Origin: an uncultured Collinsella sp.
GTDB taxonomy: Bacteria > Actinomycetota > Coriobacteriia > Coriobacteriales > Coriobacteriaceae
NCBI GenBank assembly: GCA_900757595.1
Contig: CAAEOL010000014.1
Span: 1-64,000 of the forward strand
Length of the DNA: 64,000 nt
Reading direction: 5' to 3'
Part shown: positions 8,393-17,832 of the stretch, in pieces
Numbering within the stretch: the first letter of the stretch is position 1
How the letters are laid out: every line of letters begins with the position of its first letter
Notes under the pieces: generated by a model
What the model was told of the DNA's origin: nothing
Seen by the model: the letters and a program-made list of their open reading frames with translations, nothing else
Databases searched by the model: none
Translations under genes and position numbers: made by a program

Positions 8393-8980
8393 ATGGGCCG
8401 TTATGCCGAGGTGACCCGCAAGACGGGGGAGACCGACATTATCGTCAAACTCGACCTGGATGGAACCGGTATGTGCGATATCTCGACCGGCGTGCCGTTT
8501 TTCGACCACATGCTCAACGCCTTTGGTCGCCATGGCCTGTTCGATTTGACGGTACATGCGGTAGGCGACGTTGAGGTCGACGCGCATCACACCGTCGAGG
8601 ACGCGGGCATTGTGTTGGGCGAGGCGTTTTGCCAAGCGCTGGGCGACAAGGCGGGTATTACGCGCTTTGCCGACGCGGCGATCGCCATGGACGAGACGCT
8701 CGTGATGGCCGCCGTGGACATTTCGGGTCGCGGCCAGGCCTACTGCGAGCTGCCCGTGCCGACCGAGCGCGTGGGCAGCTTCGATACCGAGCTGGCCGTT
8801 GAGTTCTTCTATGCCTTCGCACGCGATGCCAAGCTCACGCTGCACGTGCGCGAACTGGCGGGTGGCAACTCGCATCACATTATCGAGGCCGCCTTTAAGG
8901 CCGTGGGCCGCACGATGCGTCATGCCTGCGAGCTCGATCCCCGCGTGCAGGGCATCCCCAGCACCAAGGGCTCGCTGTAA
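8393..8980 (+). CDS. hisB: Imidazoleglycerol-phosphate dehydratase
   Basis: A 195-residue monofunctional HisB dehydratase (Mn-dependent removal of water from imidazoleglycerol phosphate). Two repeated metal-binding motifs are seen: FFDHMLNAFGRHG with DAHHTVED in the first half, and ELAGGNSHHIIEAAFKA in the second. No N-terminal phosphatase domain is present, so a separate histidinol phosphatase is needed; the PHP gene at 12.2-13.1 kb fits. The ATG immediately follows the hisC stop codon with GGAGGAG upstream. Confidence 0.95.
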   Translation: MGRYAEVTRKTGETDIIVKLDLDGTGMCDISTGVPFFDHMLNAFGRHGLFDLTVHAVGDVEVDAHHTVEDAGIVLGEAFCQALGDKAGITRFADAAIAMDETLVMAAVDISGRGQAYCELPVPTERVGSFDTELAVEFFYAFARDAKLTLHVRELAGGNSHHIIEAAFKAVGRTMRHACELDPRVQGIPSTKGSL

Positions 8981-9025
8981 CCTGCCAAAAAGGGACAGGT
9001 TTTGAATGGGAAAAGGGAGGGTCGC

Positions 9026-9727
9026 GTGGGCGAACCGAAGATCGTGGTGGTTGACTACCACAAGGGCAACTTGTCGAGCGTTGCGCGCGGGCTTTCGCGC
9101 GCCGGTGCCGCCGCCTGCACATCGGACGATCCGGAGCAGATCCGCAATGCCGACGGCCTGGTCATCCCGGGCGTGGGCGCGTTCTATGACGCGATCGCCT
9201 TTATGCGCCAGAGCGGCGAGGCGGACGCGGTGCTCGATGCCGTCGCCGCCGGAACTCCGCTGCTCGGTATCTGTCTGGGCCTTCAGCTATTTTTTGAGCG
9301 CGGCAACGAGGGCGTGCCTGCGGACGAGGGCGCGGTTGCCGATGGCAACACCACCGAGCAGGCTGGCGGTCCCTGGGTCGATGGCCTGGGTATTATGCGT
9401 GGCTCGTGCACGCGCTTGGAATCGAGTCGCCTGAAGGTGCCGCACGTGGGCTGGGACCAGGTACACATGACGCCCGTCGGTGCGGCCGATCCGCTGCTTG
9501 CCGGTTTTGCCGAGGGTGCCAACATGTACTTCACCCACAGCTACGCGGTGGCCGACGATGCCGATGCCGCCGATGTGCTGGCGCGCACGCACTATACGCG
9601 GAGCTTCCCGTGCATCGTGCGCCACGGCAACGTGTGGGGCTGCCAGTTCCATCCCGAGAAATCCTCCGCGCTGGGTCAGCGCATCCTTAAGAACTTCGTG
9701 AGCATCGTCGAGGGGGCCGGCCGATGA
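9026..9727 (+). CDS. hisH: Imidazole glycerol phosphate synthase, glutaminase subunit
   Basis: A 233-residue class I glutamine amidotransferase. It feeds ammonia to HisF for making IGP and AICAR. It has VVDYHKGNLSSV, the nucleophile Cys in LLGICLGLQLFFERG, HVGWDQVH, and the catalytic His-Glu pair in GCQFHPEKSS. The frame opens at TTG 9002, but GTG 9026 has GGGAGG five bases upstream and gives the normal N-terminus. The gap after hisB holds a short AAAAAGGGACAGG element. The 3' end overlaps hisA by 4 bases. Confidence 0.95.
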   Translation: MGEPKIVVVDYHKGNLSSVARGLSRAGAAACTSDDPEQIRNADGLVIPGVGAFYDAIAFMRQSGEADAVLDAVAAGTPLLGICLGLQLFFERGNEGVPADEGAVADGNTTEQAGGPWVDGLGIMRGSCTRLESSRLKVPHVGWDQVHMTPVGAADPLLAGFAEGANMYFTHSYAVADDADAADVLARTHYTRSFPCIVRHGNVWGCQFHPEKSSALGQRILKNFVSIVEGAGR

Positions 9728-10467
9728 TTCTGTTTCCCGCAATCGATCTGATCGGCGGCAAGGTCGTGCGCCTGGAGCGCGGCGACCGGAGCCGCTGCAA
9801 GGTATATTCCGACGACCCCGTGGCAGTCGCCCGCTCGTTCGCCGAGCAGGGTGCGAGCTGGGTGCACGTCGTCGACCTGTCTGCTGCCTTTGGCGAGGAC
9901 GAGGACACGTGTGCTGCCAACTCGGCGGCGATTAAGGGCATCTGCGGCATCGACGGTCTGTCTGTGGACGTGGGCGGCGGCGTTCGCTCGCTTGCACGCA
10001 TCGACGAGCTGGCCGGCTACGGCGCGCGTCGCATCGCACTGGGCACGGTGCTCGTGACCGAGCCGGGTTTTGCCGAGGTGGCGGCCCAAGGCTTTGGCGA
10101 GCTGCTCGTGGCCGACATCGCCGCGCGCGACGGCCAGGTCAGGGTGAACGGCTGGCGCGACGGCGCGGGCGTGGCACTCGACGATGCCGTGGCACAGCTC
10201 ACCGAGCTGGGCTTTAAGCATCTGGTGTATACCGACATCGCGCGCGATGGCATGCAGACGGGCATCGATGCGGCGGCGTATCGCCATGTTGCCAAGGTCG
10301 CGGGCTTTCCTGTCGTGGCTTCGGGCGGCATCTCTACGCTCGATGACATTCGCGCGCTGGCTGCGGTGGGTGAGGATGCCATCGAGGGTGCCATTACCGG
10401 CCGTGCGCTCTACGAGGGCAACTTTACGCTGGCCCAGGCACTGGCCGCCGCCCGAGGGGAGGAGTAG
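9724..10467 (+). CDS. hisA: ProFAR isomerase (phosphoribosylformimino-AICAR-P isomerase)
   Basis: A 247-residue TIM-barrel enzyme that opens the ProFAR ribose ring (Amadori rearrangement). It has the N-terminal FPAIDLIGGKVVRL with the catalytic Asp, DVGGGVRS phosphate-binding loop, VYTDIARDGMQTG with the second catalytic Asp, and VVASGGIS. It overlaps hisH by 4 bases (ATGA) and is followed by hisF after 3 bases. In many Actinomycetota PriA serves both HisA and TrpF; nothing here decides whether this protein is bifunctional. Confidence 0.93.
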   Translation: MILFPAIDLIGGKVVRLERGDRSRCKVYSDDPVAVARSFAEQGASWVHVVDLSAAFGEDEDTCAANSAAIKGICGIDGLSVDVGGGVRSLARIDELAGYGARRIALGTVLVTEPGFAEVAAQGFGELLVADIAARDGQVRVNGWRDGAGVALDDAVAQLTELGFKHLVYTDIARDGMQTGIDAAAYRHVAKVAGFPVVASGGISTLDDIRALAAVGEDAIEGAITGRALYEGNFTLAQALAAARGEE

Positions 10468-10470
10468 GCC

Positions 10471-11253
10471 ATGCTTACCAAACGCGTGATTCCCTGTCTG
10501 GACGTCAAGGACGGCCGTGTGGTCAAGGGCGTCAACTTTGTGAGCTTGCGCGATGCAGGCGATCCGGTGGAGTTGGCGCGCGCCTACGACTGCGAGGGCG
10601 CGGACGAGGTCGTCTTCCTGGACATTACCGCCACGAGCGATAACCGCGCGACGACCATCGAGATGGCGGCGCATGCGGCCGAGGAGCTGGCCATTCCCTA
10701 TACCGTGGGCGGCGGATTTCGTGACCTGGCGGGCATGCGCACCATGGTTGCCGCCGGTGCCGACAAGGTGTCGCTCAACTCGGCGGCCGTGCGCGACCCG
10801 TCGTTGATTAGCCAGGCTGCCGCGGCGTTTGGCAGCCAGGCCGTGGTCGTGGCGATCGATGCCAAGCGCGTCGGCCTGCCCGGCGCATCCGGAGCCGACA
10901 AGTGGGAGGTCTTCACGGCGGGCGGTCGCAACGCCACGGGTATCGATGCGGTGGCGTGGGCCGAGGAAGCGGCTCGTCGCGGCGCCGGTGAGATCTTGCT
11001 CACCAGCATGGATCGCGACGGCACCAAGGCTGGCTTTGACCTGGCACTCACCCGTGCCGTGGCGCGCGCGGTGCCGATTCCCGTTATTGCGAGCGGCGGC
11101 GTGGGTACGCTCGAGCATTTTGCCGAGGGCGTGATCGAGGGCGAGGCCGATGCCGTGCTGGCGGCGAGCGTCTTTCACTTTGGAACCTTCAGCATTCGCC
11201 AGGTGAAGGAATATATGGCGTCGCAGGGTATCCCTGTGAGGCTGGACTTTTAG
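10471..11253 (+). CDS. hisF: Imidazole glycerol phosphate synthase, cyclase subunit
   Basis: A 260-residue TIM barrel that condenses PRFAR with ammonia from HisH to give IGP and AICAR. It shows [19 protein letters not shown] with catalytic Asp11, FLDITAT, the [10 protein letters not shown] phosphate loop, [15 protein letters not shown] with the second catalytic Asp, and [20 protein letters not shown] precedes ATG 10471. A 142-base gap containing an inverted-repeat element separates it from hisI, unlike the tight spacing of the earlier genes. Confidence 0.95.
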   Translation: MLTKRVIPCLDVKDGRVVKGVNFVSLRDAGDPVELARAYDCEGADEVVFLDITATSDNRATTIEMAAHAAEELAIPYTVGGGFRDLAGMRTMVAAGADKVSLNSAAVRDPSLISQAAAAFGSQAVVVAIDAKRVGLPGASGADKWEVFTAGGRNATGIDAVAWAEEAARRGAGEILLTSMDRDGTKAGFDLALTRAVARAVPIPVIASGGVGTLEHFAEGVIEGEADAVLAASVFHFGTFSIRQVKEYMASQGIPVRLDF

Positions 11254-11257
11254 CGCT

Positions 11258-11345
11258 GCGGCTTGCCCAGGCACCCGACCTTCCGGCTCCAACCCTCCTC
11301 GCGTACTTAAGTACGCATCGTCGGGCTTGTCGCTCGGAATCTCGG
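11258..11345. repeat. Imperfect inverted-repeat element centred on a 16-bp palindrome
   Basis: The centre GCGTACTTAAGTACGC (11301-11316) is a perfect palindrome. Flanking arms of about 30 bases (AGGCACCCGACCTTCCGG on the left, its imperfect complement ending TCGGGCACCT on the right) pair partially. It fills most of the hisF-hisI gap and has no coding potential, so it looks like a REP- or MITE-like element or a structured operon spacer. Confidence 0.55.
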
Positions 11346-11395
11346 GCACCTGGACAACCCTCGCCGACCGGCGATGTTTAAATTGGGGAATTGAA

Positions 11396-11725
11396 ATGAG
11401 AGAAATTACTACTCCAGCGGATCTTACATACGACGCCAAGGGGCTGATTCCTTGTGTGGTTCAGCAGTATGACACCGGTGAGGTGCTTATGGTTGCTTGG
11501 ATGAACGAGGAGTCGGTGGGGCTTACGCTCAAGACCGGGACCACGTGGTTTTGGAGTCGCAGCCGCCAGGAGCTGTGGAACAAGGGCGCGACGAGCGGCA
11601 ATATGCAGGAGGTCAAGGAGCTCTGGGCCGACTGCGATAGCGATACGCTGCTGGTCAAGGTCGACTCGCCGGGTCCGGCCTGCCATACCGGCAACCGTAC
11701 CTGCTTCTTTAAGAAACTCGCGTAG
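11396..11725 (+). CDS. hisI: Phosphoribosyl-AMP cyclohydrolase
   Basis: A 109-residue HisI that hydrolyses the adenine ring of phosphoribosyl-AMP. It has [37 protein letters not shown], the metal-binding DCDSDTLL segment and the C-terminal HTGNRTCFF. It is a stand-alone cyclohydrolase with the pyrophosphatase HisE encoded separately downstream. The frame opens upstream at 11327 inside the repeat element, but ATG 11396 (after GGGGAATTGAA) gives the family start. Confidence 0.93.
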   Translation: MREITTPADLTYDAKGLIPCVVQQYDTGEVLMVAWMNEESVGLTLKTGTTWFWSRSRQELWNKGATSGNMQEVKELWADCDSDTLLVKVDSPGPACHTGNRTCFFKKLA

Positions 11726-11771
11726 GGCGGGCGCTCGACTAGGCGCTTGGCCAACCAGAAAGGATTGAACT

Positions 11772-12089
11772 ATGGGTGTGCGCACCGCAAACGTTAAGGA
11801 TGGAAATATCGGAGAGACGCTGACGGGGCTCGCCGAGGTGATTCATGGTCGTCGTGATGCATCGCCTCAGGAAAGCTATACCGCGCGTCTGCTGACCGAC
11901 GTCGAGGATGAGCTGCTCAAAAAGCTTGCCGAGGAGTCGAGCGAGGTGATCATGGCCTGCAAGGATAACGATCACGATCACATCCGCTACGAGGCCGGCG
12001 ACCTGGTCTACCACCTGCTCGTAACCCTTGAGCGCTACGGTATCACCCTCGACGAGCTTGCCGGCGAACTCAACGCCCGCCGTCACTAG
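11772..12089 (+). CDS. hisE: Phosphoribosyl-ATP pyrophosphatase
   Basis: A 105-residue all-helical MazG-fold enzyme that converts phosphoribosyl-ATP to phosphoribosyl-AMP. The motif KLAEESSEVIMACKDND with acidic metal ligands and the YEAGDLVYHLLVTL segment identify it. AGAAAGGA lies before ATG 11772. It is the last gene of the his operon; the dispersed inverted repeat follows and could work as terminator. Confidence 0.93.
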   Translation: MGVRTANVKDGNIGETLTGLAEVIHGRRDASPQESYTARLLTDVEDELLKKLAEESSEVIMACKDNDHDHIRYEAGDLVYHLLVTLERYGITLDELAGELNARRH

Positions 12090-12128
12090 TCGTTTGGGAC
12101 AGTCTTTGTTGGTGTAACGGGGTCATGG

Positions 12129-12197
12129 AAGTTGCGGTGAAATAGGGACTGTTTAAGCGCTTCATCAAGCAAAACAATCCCTATTTCACCGCAACTT
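12129..12197. repeat. Dispersed palindromic repeat, copy 1
   Basis: AAGTTGCGGTGAAATAGGGA (12129-12148) and its exact reverse complement (12178-12197) enclose a 29-base loop. Related copies sit at 18847-18914 and 20430-20498. All three are intergenic. This copy lies between hisE and the convergent hisJ, where it could also stop transcription in both directions. Confidence 0.8.
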
Positions 12198-12209
12198 ATG
12201 AAGGGATGG

Positions 12210-13121
12210 CTAGGCGAGGGGCGTGGATTCCCATTCGCCGGTGGCGTGGGGGATGTCGAAGGTTCGATAACCGCAGTCGTAGGCGTGCGCCTGGGCCTCG
12301 CGGATGTTCCAGCAGATATCGCAGGCGCGGTGCGCGTCCGAGCCAAAGGTGATCGGCACTTCGGCATGGGCAAAGCAGCGCAAAAGACCGGTTGCGGGGT
12401 AGTAGTCGCCCAAGCCCTTGCGCGGCGCGGCCGTCGAGACCTCAACGCGGCGGCCCGTATCGTGCGCGCACTCTGCCATCTGCTGCCAAAACGGTGCGGG
12501 GTCAAAATCGGGCGCAAAGCCTTCCTTCGAAAAGCGCATGACCAGGTCGGGGTGAGCCATCACATCAAAGTTGAGCGGGCTCTCGCAGGCGCGGCACCAG
12601 TCATCGACATAGCGCTCCCACACGCCGCGTACCCCCAGGTTTTCCCAAACGTGCAGGTTGGTGTCATCGTCGATCCAGCCGCAGCGCGAATCGGGCGTAT
12701 CGGGACGAGCGACGTCCTCCGTTCCCGCCGTACCCGCGGCACCGGCCATGATATCGCCTGGGTTGCCAATCCAGTGCACACTGCCCAGGCGCACGACGGC
12801 GCCCTGGGACCAGCGCTCAACCAAAGGCTCGCAGCCCTCGTACCAATCGCATTCAAAGCCATAGATAAGCTCGAGCTCCGGCGCGATCTGCGCGGCAAGC
12901 TTGCGGGCATCCTCAAAAGCCAGATGATGTGCCGGCAGGTCGCCTTCAGTAACCTGCACTTCGCAGTTGGCATCCATGCTGGCGGGCAGGGTGAGATGGT
13001 CGGTCGAGACCATGACGCGGCAGCCGGCCGCAGCAGCGGCACGGACGTTGTCCTCAAACGAGGCATGCCCGTCCGAAAACGAGGTGTGGGTATGGCAATC
13101 GACCAGCGGGCACATGGGCAT
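12210..13121 (-). CDS. hisJ: PHP-family histidinol phosphatase
   Basis: A 303-residue PHP-domain phosphoesterase that would remove phosphate from histidinol phosphate. It shows LVDCHTHTSFSDGH (first metal motif), MVSTDHL, YGFECDWYEG, GSVHWIG, DVMAHPDL and TFGSDAH, the set of metal-binding His/Asp residues expected for HisJ/HisK. The nearby his operon lacks any other histidinol phosphatase, so it supplies the missing step despite being on the opposite strand. It converges with hisE; its start faces the palindrome-bearing divergent region at 13.1-13.4 kb. Confidence 0.85.
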   Translation of the reverse strand: MPMCPLVDCHTHTSFSDGHASFEDNVRAAAAAGCRVMVSTDHLTLPASMDANCEVQVTEGDLPAHHLAFEDARKLAAQIAPELELIYGFECDWYEGCEPLVERWSQGAVVRLGSVHWIGNPGDIMAGAAGTAGTEDVARPDTPDSRCGWIDDDTNLHVWENLGVRGVWERYVDDWCRACESPLNFDVMAHPDLVMRFSKEGFAPDFDPAPFWQQMAECAHDTGRRVEVSTAAPRKGLGDYYPATGLLRCFAHAEVPITFGSDAHRACDICWNIREAQAHAYDCGYRTFDIPHATGEWESTPLA

Positions 13122-13249
13122 AGCGGCTCCTTTGCGTCAAGCGAATCCGCTTCATTGTAATGGCGCAGCTCTCAACACGCCGGGCACGCCGGGGATCGAA
13201 ATCGATTGGAAAGGTTGCGCGGCGCGTGGTGCGGCCTCGCTTGCTCTCA

Positions 13250-13314
13250 AAACGTGTACGTCAGCCTCCAAAACCGACAAATAATGACATGTTTGGAGGC
13301 TGACGTACACGTTT
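13250..13314. repeat. Perfect 23-bp-arm palindromic repeat
   Basis: Bases 13250-13272 and 13292-13314 are exact reverse complements (AAACGTGTACGTCAGCCTCC... arms) separated by a 19-base loop. The element lies in the intergenic region between the divergently transcribed hisJ and the LarC-like gene, so it is not at a position where a terminator is expected. It may be a mobile palindromic repeat or a regulatory structure. Confidence 0.75.
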
Positions 13315-13420
13315 GGATGGGGGCAAGGGCGGCGACGGACGAAAGTCACGCTTGTGCCACGTCCGATGTGCTAGCGTTTGGATGAACAAAACGAGCCCGC
13401 GCGGAAAGGAGCCGGACCGT

Positions 13421-13906
13421 ATGCAATGCGATAGCACATCCCCGCTGTCTCGCGAGACCGATGCGCCCGAAACTATCGTCAAGCTGGAGTGCGACATCGA
13501 TGATGCGTCGCCCGAGGTGCTTGCCTACGCTGCCGATTGCCTGCGCAAGGCCGGCGCCCGCGAGGTGCATTGGTTGCCGCTTTACTGCAAAAAGGGCCGC
13601 CCCGGCTGGCAGCTGCAAGTAATCTGCTCGCACGATGATATCGAGCGCTTGCAGACGATTATCTTTTTGGAGACCACGACCAACGCCATTCGTCGCCAGG
13701 TGATGGAACGCGTTTGCCTGCCACGCCGCTTTGAGCGCGTAACGACGCCATGGGGCGAGGTATCCGTTAAGGTGGCGACCCTGCCCGATGGCAGCGAGCG
13801 TGCAGCGCCCGAGTACGAGGACTGCGCCCGTCTCGCTCGCGAGCATAATGTGCCGCTCCAGCGCGTGATACAGACAGCACAAGCCGCGGCTCTGCAATTT
13901 GAGTGA
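13421..13906 (+). CDS. Stand-alone LarC C-terminal domain protein (nickel-pincer cofactor family)
   Basis: A 161-residue protein resembling only the second half of LarC, the enzyme that inserts nickel into the pincer cofactor of lactate racemase-type enzymes. Matching segments are LECDIDDASPEVLAYAADCL, LPLYCKKGRPGWQLQVIC, IIFLETTTNAIRRQ and the late PEYEDCARLAREHNVPL. The first ~250 residues of full LarC are absent, and no larA, larB or larE is seen nearby. ATG 13421 is preferred over upstream starts because AAAGGAG lies 9 bases before it. It may work with a LarC1 encoded elsewhere or have a different role. Confidence 0.75.
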   Translation: MQCDSTSPLSRETDAPETIVKLECDIDDASPEVLAYAADCLRKAGAREVHWLPLYCKKGRPGWQLQVICSHDDIERLQTIIFLETTTNAIRRQVMERVCLPRRFERVTTPWGEVSVKVATLPDGSERAAPEYEDCARLAREHNVPLQRVIQTAQAAALQFE

Positions 13907-13962
13907 CACGGTCGGCGACGCGCCACACCCGCCCCATCAACCCCATTCGAAAGGATCTCCCC

Positions 13963-14511
13963 ATGAAATACCTCGTCGCCTCCGACATCCACGGCTCGGC
14001 ATACTGGACCGAGCGCCTGGTCACCGCCATCGAGTCCGAGCAGCCCGACCGCATCGTTCTGCTGGGCGACCTGCTCTACCACGGTCCGCGCAACGACCTG
14101 CCGCGCGACTATGCTCCCAAGCGCGTGATTCCGCTGCTCAACGCCCTAGCCGACCGCATCATCGCGGTGCGCGGCAACTGCGACGCCGAGGTCGACCAGA
14201 TGGTCCTCGACTTTCCCGTCATGGCCGACTACGCCACGCTGTTCGACGAGACCGGCCGCGAGCTGTTCCTGACGCACGGCCACGTCTTTGGCGCCGGCAT
14301 GCACAACAGCGTCGACCACGCGCCCGCGCTGCCCGAGGGCTCCGCGCTCGTCTACGGCCATACGCACATCAAGGTCAACGAGGAAAGCGCCGCGCACCCG
14401 GGCCTGTGGCTCTTCAACCCCGGTAGCGTGAGCATTCCCAAGGACGGCACGCACAGCTATGGCATCTACGAGAACGGCGCGTTCCGCCACGTGATCCTGG
14501 AGGAGGAGTAG
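13963..14511 (+). CDS. yfcE: YfcE-like phosphodiesterase
   Basis: A 182-residue calcineurin-like phosphoesterase. Metal-binding motifs are in order: ASDIHGS (D-x-H), LLGDLLYHGPRND, VRGNCDAEVD (GNxD/E), LTHGHVF and VYGHTHIK (GHTH). It matches YfcE/MJ0936-type phosphodiesterases acting on small phosphodiesters. The C-terminal FNPGSVSIPKDG is also typical. The frame opens at 13903, but ATG 13963 has AAAGGA upstream and starts the family domain. It ends 2 bases before mazG. Confidence 0.88.
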   Translation: MKYLVASDIHGSAYWTERLVTAIESEQPDRIVLLGDLLYHGPRNDLPRDYAPKRVIPLLNALADRIIAVRGNCDAEVDQMVLDFPVMADYATLFDETGRELFLTHGHVFGAGMHNSVDHAPALPEGSALVYGHTHIKVNEESAAHPGLWLFNPGSVSIPKDGTHSYGIYENGAFRHVILEEE

Positions 14512-14513
14512 CC

Positions 14514-15374
14514 ATGGCGCAGCACATGGCTCAGCAAAATGCCGAGGGATCGCGCGATCTGTCTACGCTGGTAGACGCGTCGACCGAGCTGCAGCATCTG
14601 GTGCAGACCATCTGGCGCCTGCGTCAGCCCGATGGCTGCCCGTGGGACCGTGAGCAGACGCACCGCAGCATTGGCAAGAACATGATCGAGGAGGCCTACG
14701 AGGCGCTCGACTGCATCGAGGCGGACGACGCGGTCCACCTACGCGAGGAGCTGGGCGACGTGCTCATGCAGGTCGTGCTGCATGCGCAGATTGCTGCTGA
14801 CGCCGGCGAGTTTACACTGGCCGACGTGGCGCGTGATATCGATGCCAAGCTCATCCGCCGTCATCCGCACGTGTTTGGCGATGTAGATGCTGACAGTTCC
14901 GACGAGGTACTCAAGATTTGGGACGAGGTCAAGCTTGCCGAGAGGGCTGCCAAGGACAAGGCCGTGGCGGCGGGCGAGGCCGCGCCCGAGGGTCTGCTCG
15001 ACGGCGTGCCCACGCATCTGCCGGCGCTGATGCAGGCTCAGAAGGTGTCGCGCAAGGCGGCTGCCGTGGGCTTTGAGTGGGAGACGGTCCAGGACGTGTG
15101 GGACGAGGTCGCCGAGGAACGTGCCGAGTTTGAGGCCGAGGCCCCTGGCTCGCCCGAGCGCGAAATGGAGTTTGGCGACCTGCTCTTTGCCTTGGTCAAC
15201 GTCGCGCGCAAAGAGGGGATCGACGCCGAGAGTGCCCTGCGCGCCAGCACGGCAAAGTTCCGCCGTCGCTGGGCCGCGATGGAGCAGATGGCGTCCGATG
15301 CCCACGTGGATCTTGCCGAGCTTTCGACCCACGGCCTCAACGACCTGTGGGATGCCGCAAAGGCGGAGGAGTAA
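14514..15374 (+). CDS. mazG: Nucleoside triphosphate pyrophosphohydrolase MazG
   Basis: A 286-residue house-cleaning NTP pyrophosphatase with two MazG folds. The first has LRQPDGCPWDREQTHRSI, the metal-binding EEAYEALDCIE and LREELGDVLMQVVLHAQIA. The second has EFGDLLFALVNVARK. It hydrolyses NTPs to NMP and PPi, protecting against aberrant nucleotides. GGAGGAGTAG precedes the ATG, so translation is probably coupled to yfcE. A strong terminator follows. Confidence 0.93.
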   Translation: MAQHMAQQNAEGSRDLSTLVDASTELQHLVQTIWRLRQPDGCPWDREQTHRSIGKNMIEEAYEALDCIEADDAVHLREELGDVLMQVVLHAQIAADAGEFTLADVARDIDAKLIRRHPHVFGDVDADSSDEVLKIWDEVKLAERAAKDKAVAAGEAAPEGLLDGVPTHLPALMQAQKVSRKAAAVGFEWETVQDVWDEVAEERAEFEAEAPGSPEREMEFGDLLFALVNVARKEGIDAESALRASTAKFRRRWAAMEQMASDAHVDLAELSTHGLNDLWDAAKAEE

Positions 15375-15378
15375 GACT

Positions 15379-15424
15379 GCGGGAACGACGGGCTGACACG
15401 CCTCATCGTTCCCGCTAAATTTTT
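15379..15424 (+). terminator. Intrinsic terminator after mazG
   Basis: GCGGGAACGA (15379-15388) pairs perfectly with TCGTTCCCGC (15406-15415), followed by TAAATTTTT. Confidence 0.85.
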
Positions 15425-15445
15425 CGAAAATCAAGTGTATCCCTC

Positions 15446-15490
15446 GGCTAACTTAGGGCATAATGCAAAAAGTGCGACATGGCTAACTTA
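15446..15490 (+). promoter_or_regulatory. Probable eno promoter region with a repeated GGCTAACTTA
   Basis: A CATAAT -10-like hexamer lies at 15459-15464, with no clear -35. GGCTAACTTA occurs at 15446-15455 and again at 15481-15490, exactly 35 bases apart and flanking the predicted start site, which may mark a regulator site. Confidence 0.35.
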
Positions 15491-15551
15491 CGGAGGCGCA
15501 CCAATGGTGCACGGTCAGCCGGTCGCTTGCATCCACTACGTTTCCAAGTGA

Positions 15552-16853
<1,302 letters not shown>

Positions 16854-16927
16854 ACAAGCGGTGCTCGCGGGGGGCGGGGGTTGACTCGGCTCCGCCCCGC
16901 CTTGGCTGGACGCCGCAAAGCGCTGTG

Positions 16928-16959
16928 GGCGCTGGGCCATATGGCTCAGCGCCTTTTTT
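16928..16959 (+). terminator. Intrinsic terminator after eno
   Basis: GGCGCTGGGCC pairs with GGCTCAGCGCC (one mismatch) around a 4-base loop, followed by seven T. Confidence 0.85.
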
Positions 16960-17050
16960 ATGTCGAGCAAAGGCTGGCGAAGGCGGTGCGGGCGCTCGTG
17001 CTATAACTAAAGGACTTAGCGCAAACAAACCTCAACCGCACAAGGCGCAC

Positions 17051-17812
17051 ATGGATCAGATTTACGACAACAGGTACTATTCCGCCGGTTCGCGTGAGCC
17101 GTCGCCTCGCCGTGCGCGCACGGTGCAGCTCGGTGGGTCCGCCTACGCCGGCGCCGACCGCTCCATGCAGCGCCCGACAAGTACCTCGCGCCCCAATGCT
17201 CAAGTGAATACTTCGACAGATGGACCAGTGCGCCCGGCACGTTCGTCGCATGCTCAGTGCTCGTCGGCTCAAACGCACGATAGGTCGAGCAGGCCCTCGA
17301 ACCGTTTTTCGGGCTCGGACTTTATGCACTACGCCAACGACAACGCGGTGGTCAAGGCGATCTACGACTTTACCCACGGTTCTCAGCGAGGGCTATTCAT
17401 CGGCATCGTCGTTGCCCTGGTGCTCGTGAGCCTGTATTTCCCCGTGCGCGACCTGTACGTGGCAAAGCGTTCGAGCGATATCTTGGCCAAGCAGGTCGAG
17501 ATTCGCCAGCAATACAATGATGGGCTGCAAAAAAGTGTCGACAAGCTGCTCTCGGAGGAGGGTATCAAGGATGCGGCATCCGAGGACCTGGGCTTGGTGA
17601 TGCCCGGCGAGAAGAGGATTGAAGTGCAGGGCCTGGACGGCGATTCGGATGCCTCGTTGAGCCAGAAGTCGTCGAACGCCAAGAAGGCCAGCGAAGTTGC
17701 CAAGGAAATTGAAGAAGTCGGTAAGGACGCGCCGTGGTACATCCAAGCGCTCGACATGCTGTTTGGGTTTAACGGCGTCGAGGGCCAGACGGTCGTGTCC
17801 AACGGCAAATAG
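17051..17812 (+). CDS. DivIC/FtsB-like septum formation initiator protein
   Basis: A 253-residue single-pass membrane protein. Residues 1-105 are a polar, Ser/Arg-rich cytoplasmic tail; residues 114-130 (GLFIGIVVALVLVSLYF) are a membrane helix. A coiled-coil (KQVEIRQQYNDGLQKSVDKL) follows and then EDLGLVMPGEKRIEV, the DivIC/FtsB signature end. Such proteins link FtsL and FtsQ in the division septum. An upstream frame opens at 16925 through the eno terminator; ATG 17051 gives the natural start although its RBS is weak. ppx/gppA follows 20 bases downstream. Confidence 0.78.
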   Translation: MDQIYDNRYYSAGSREPSPRRARTVQLGGSAYAGADRSMQRPTSTSRPNAQVNTSTDGPVRPARSSHAQCSSAQTHDRSSRPSNRFSGSDFMHYANDNAVVKAIYDFTHGSQRGLFIGIVVALVLVSLYFPVRDLYVAKRSSDILAKQVEIRQQYNDGLQKSVDKLLSEEGIKDAASEDLGLVMPGEKRIEVQGLDGDSDASLSQKSSNAKKASEVAKEIEEVGKDAPWYIQALDMLFGFNGVEGQTVVSNGK

Positions 17813-17832
17813 CGCCCGGAGGGGAGCCCGCA

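Noticed and set aside
9676..11439. 587-codon minus-strand frame
   Set aside because: Antisense to hisA and hisF and it crosses the repeat element; no motif or ribosome site.
12129..13314. Possible CRISPR array from repeated palindromes
   Set aside because: Repeats are single inverted elements of different families without regularly spaced spacers; no cas genes in the window.
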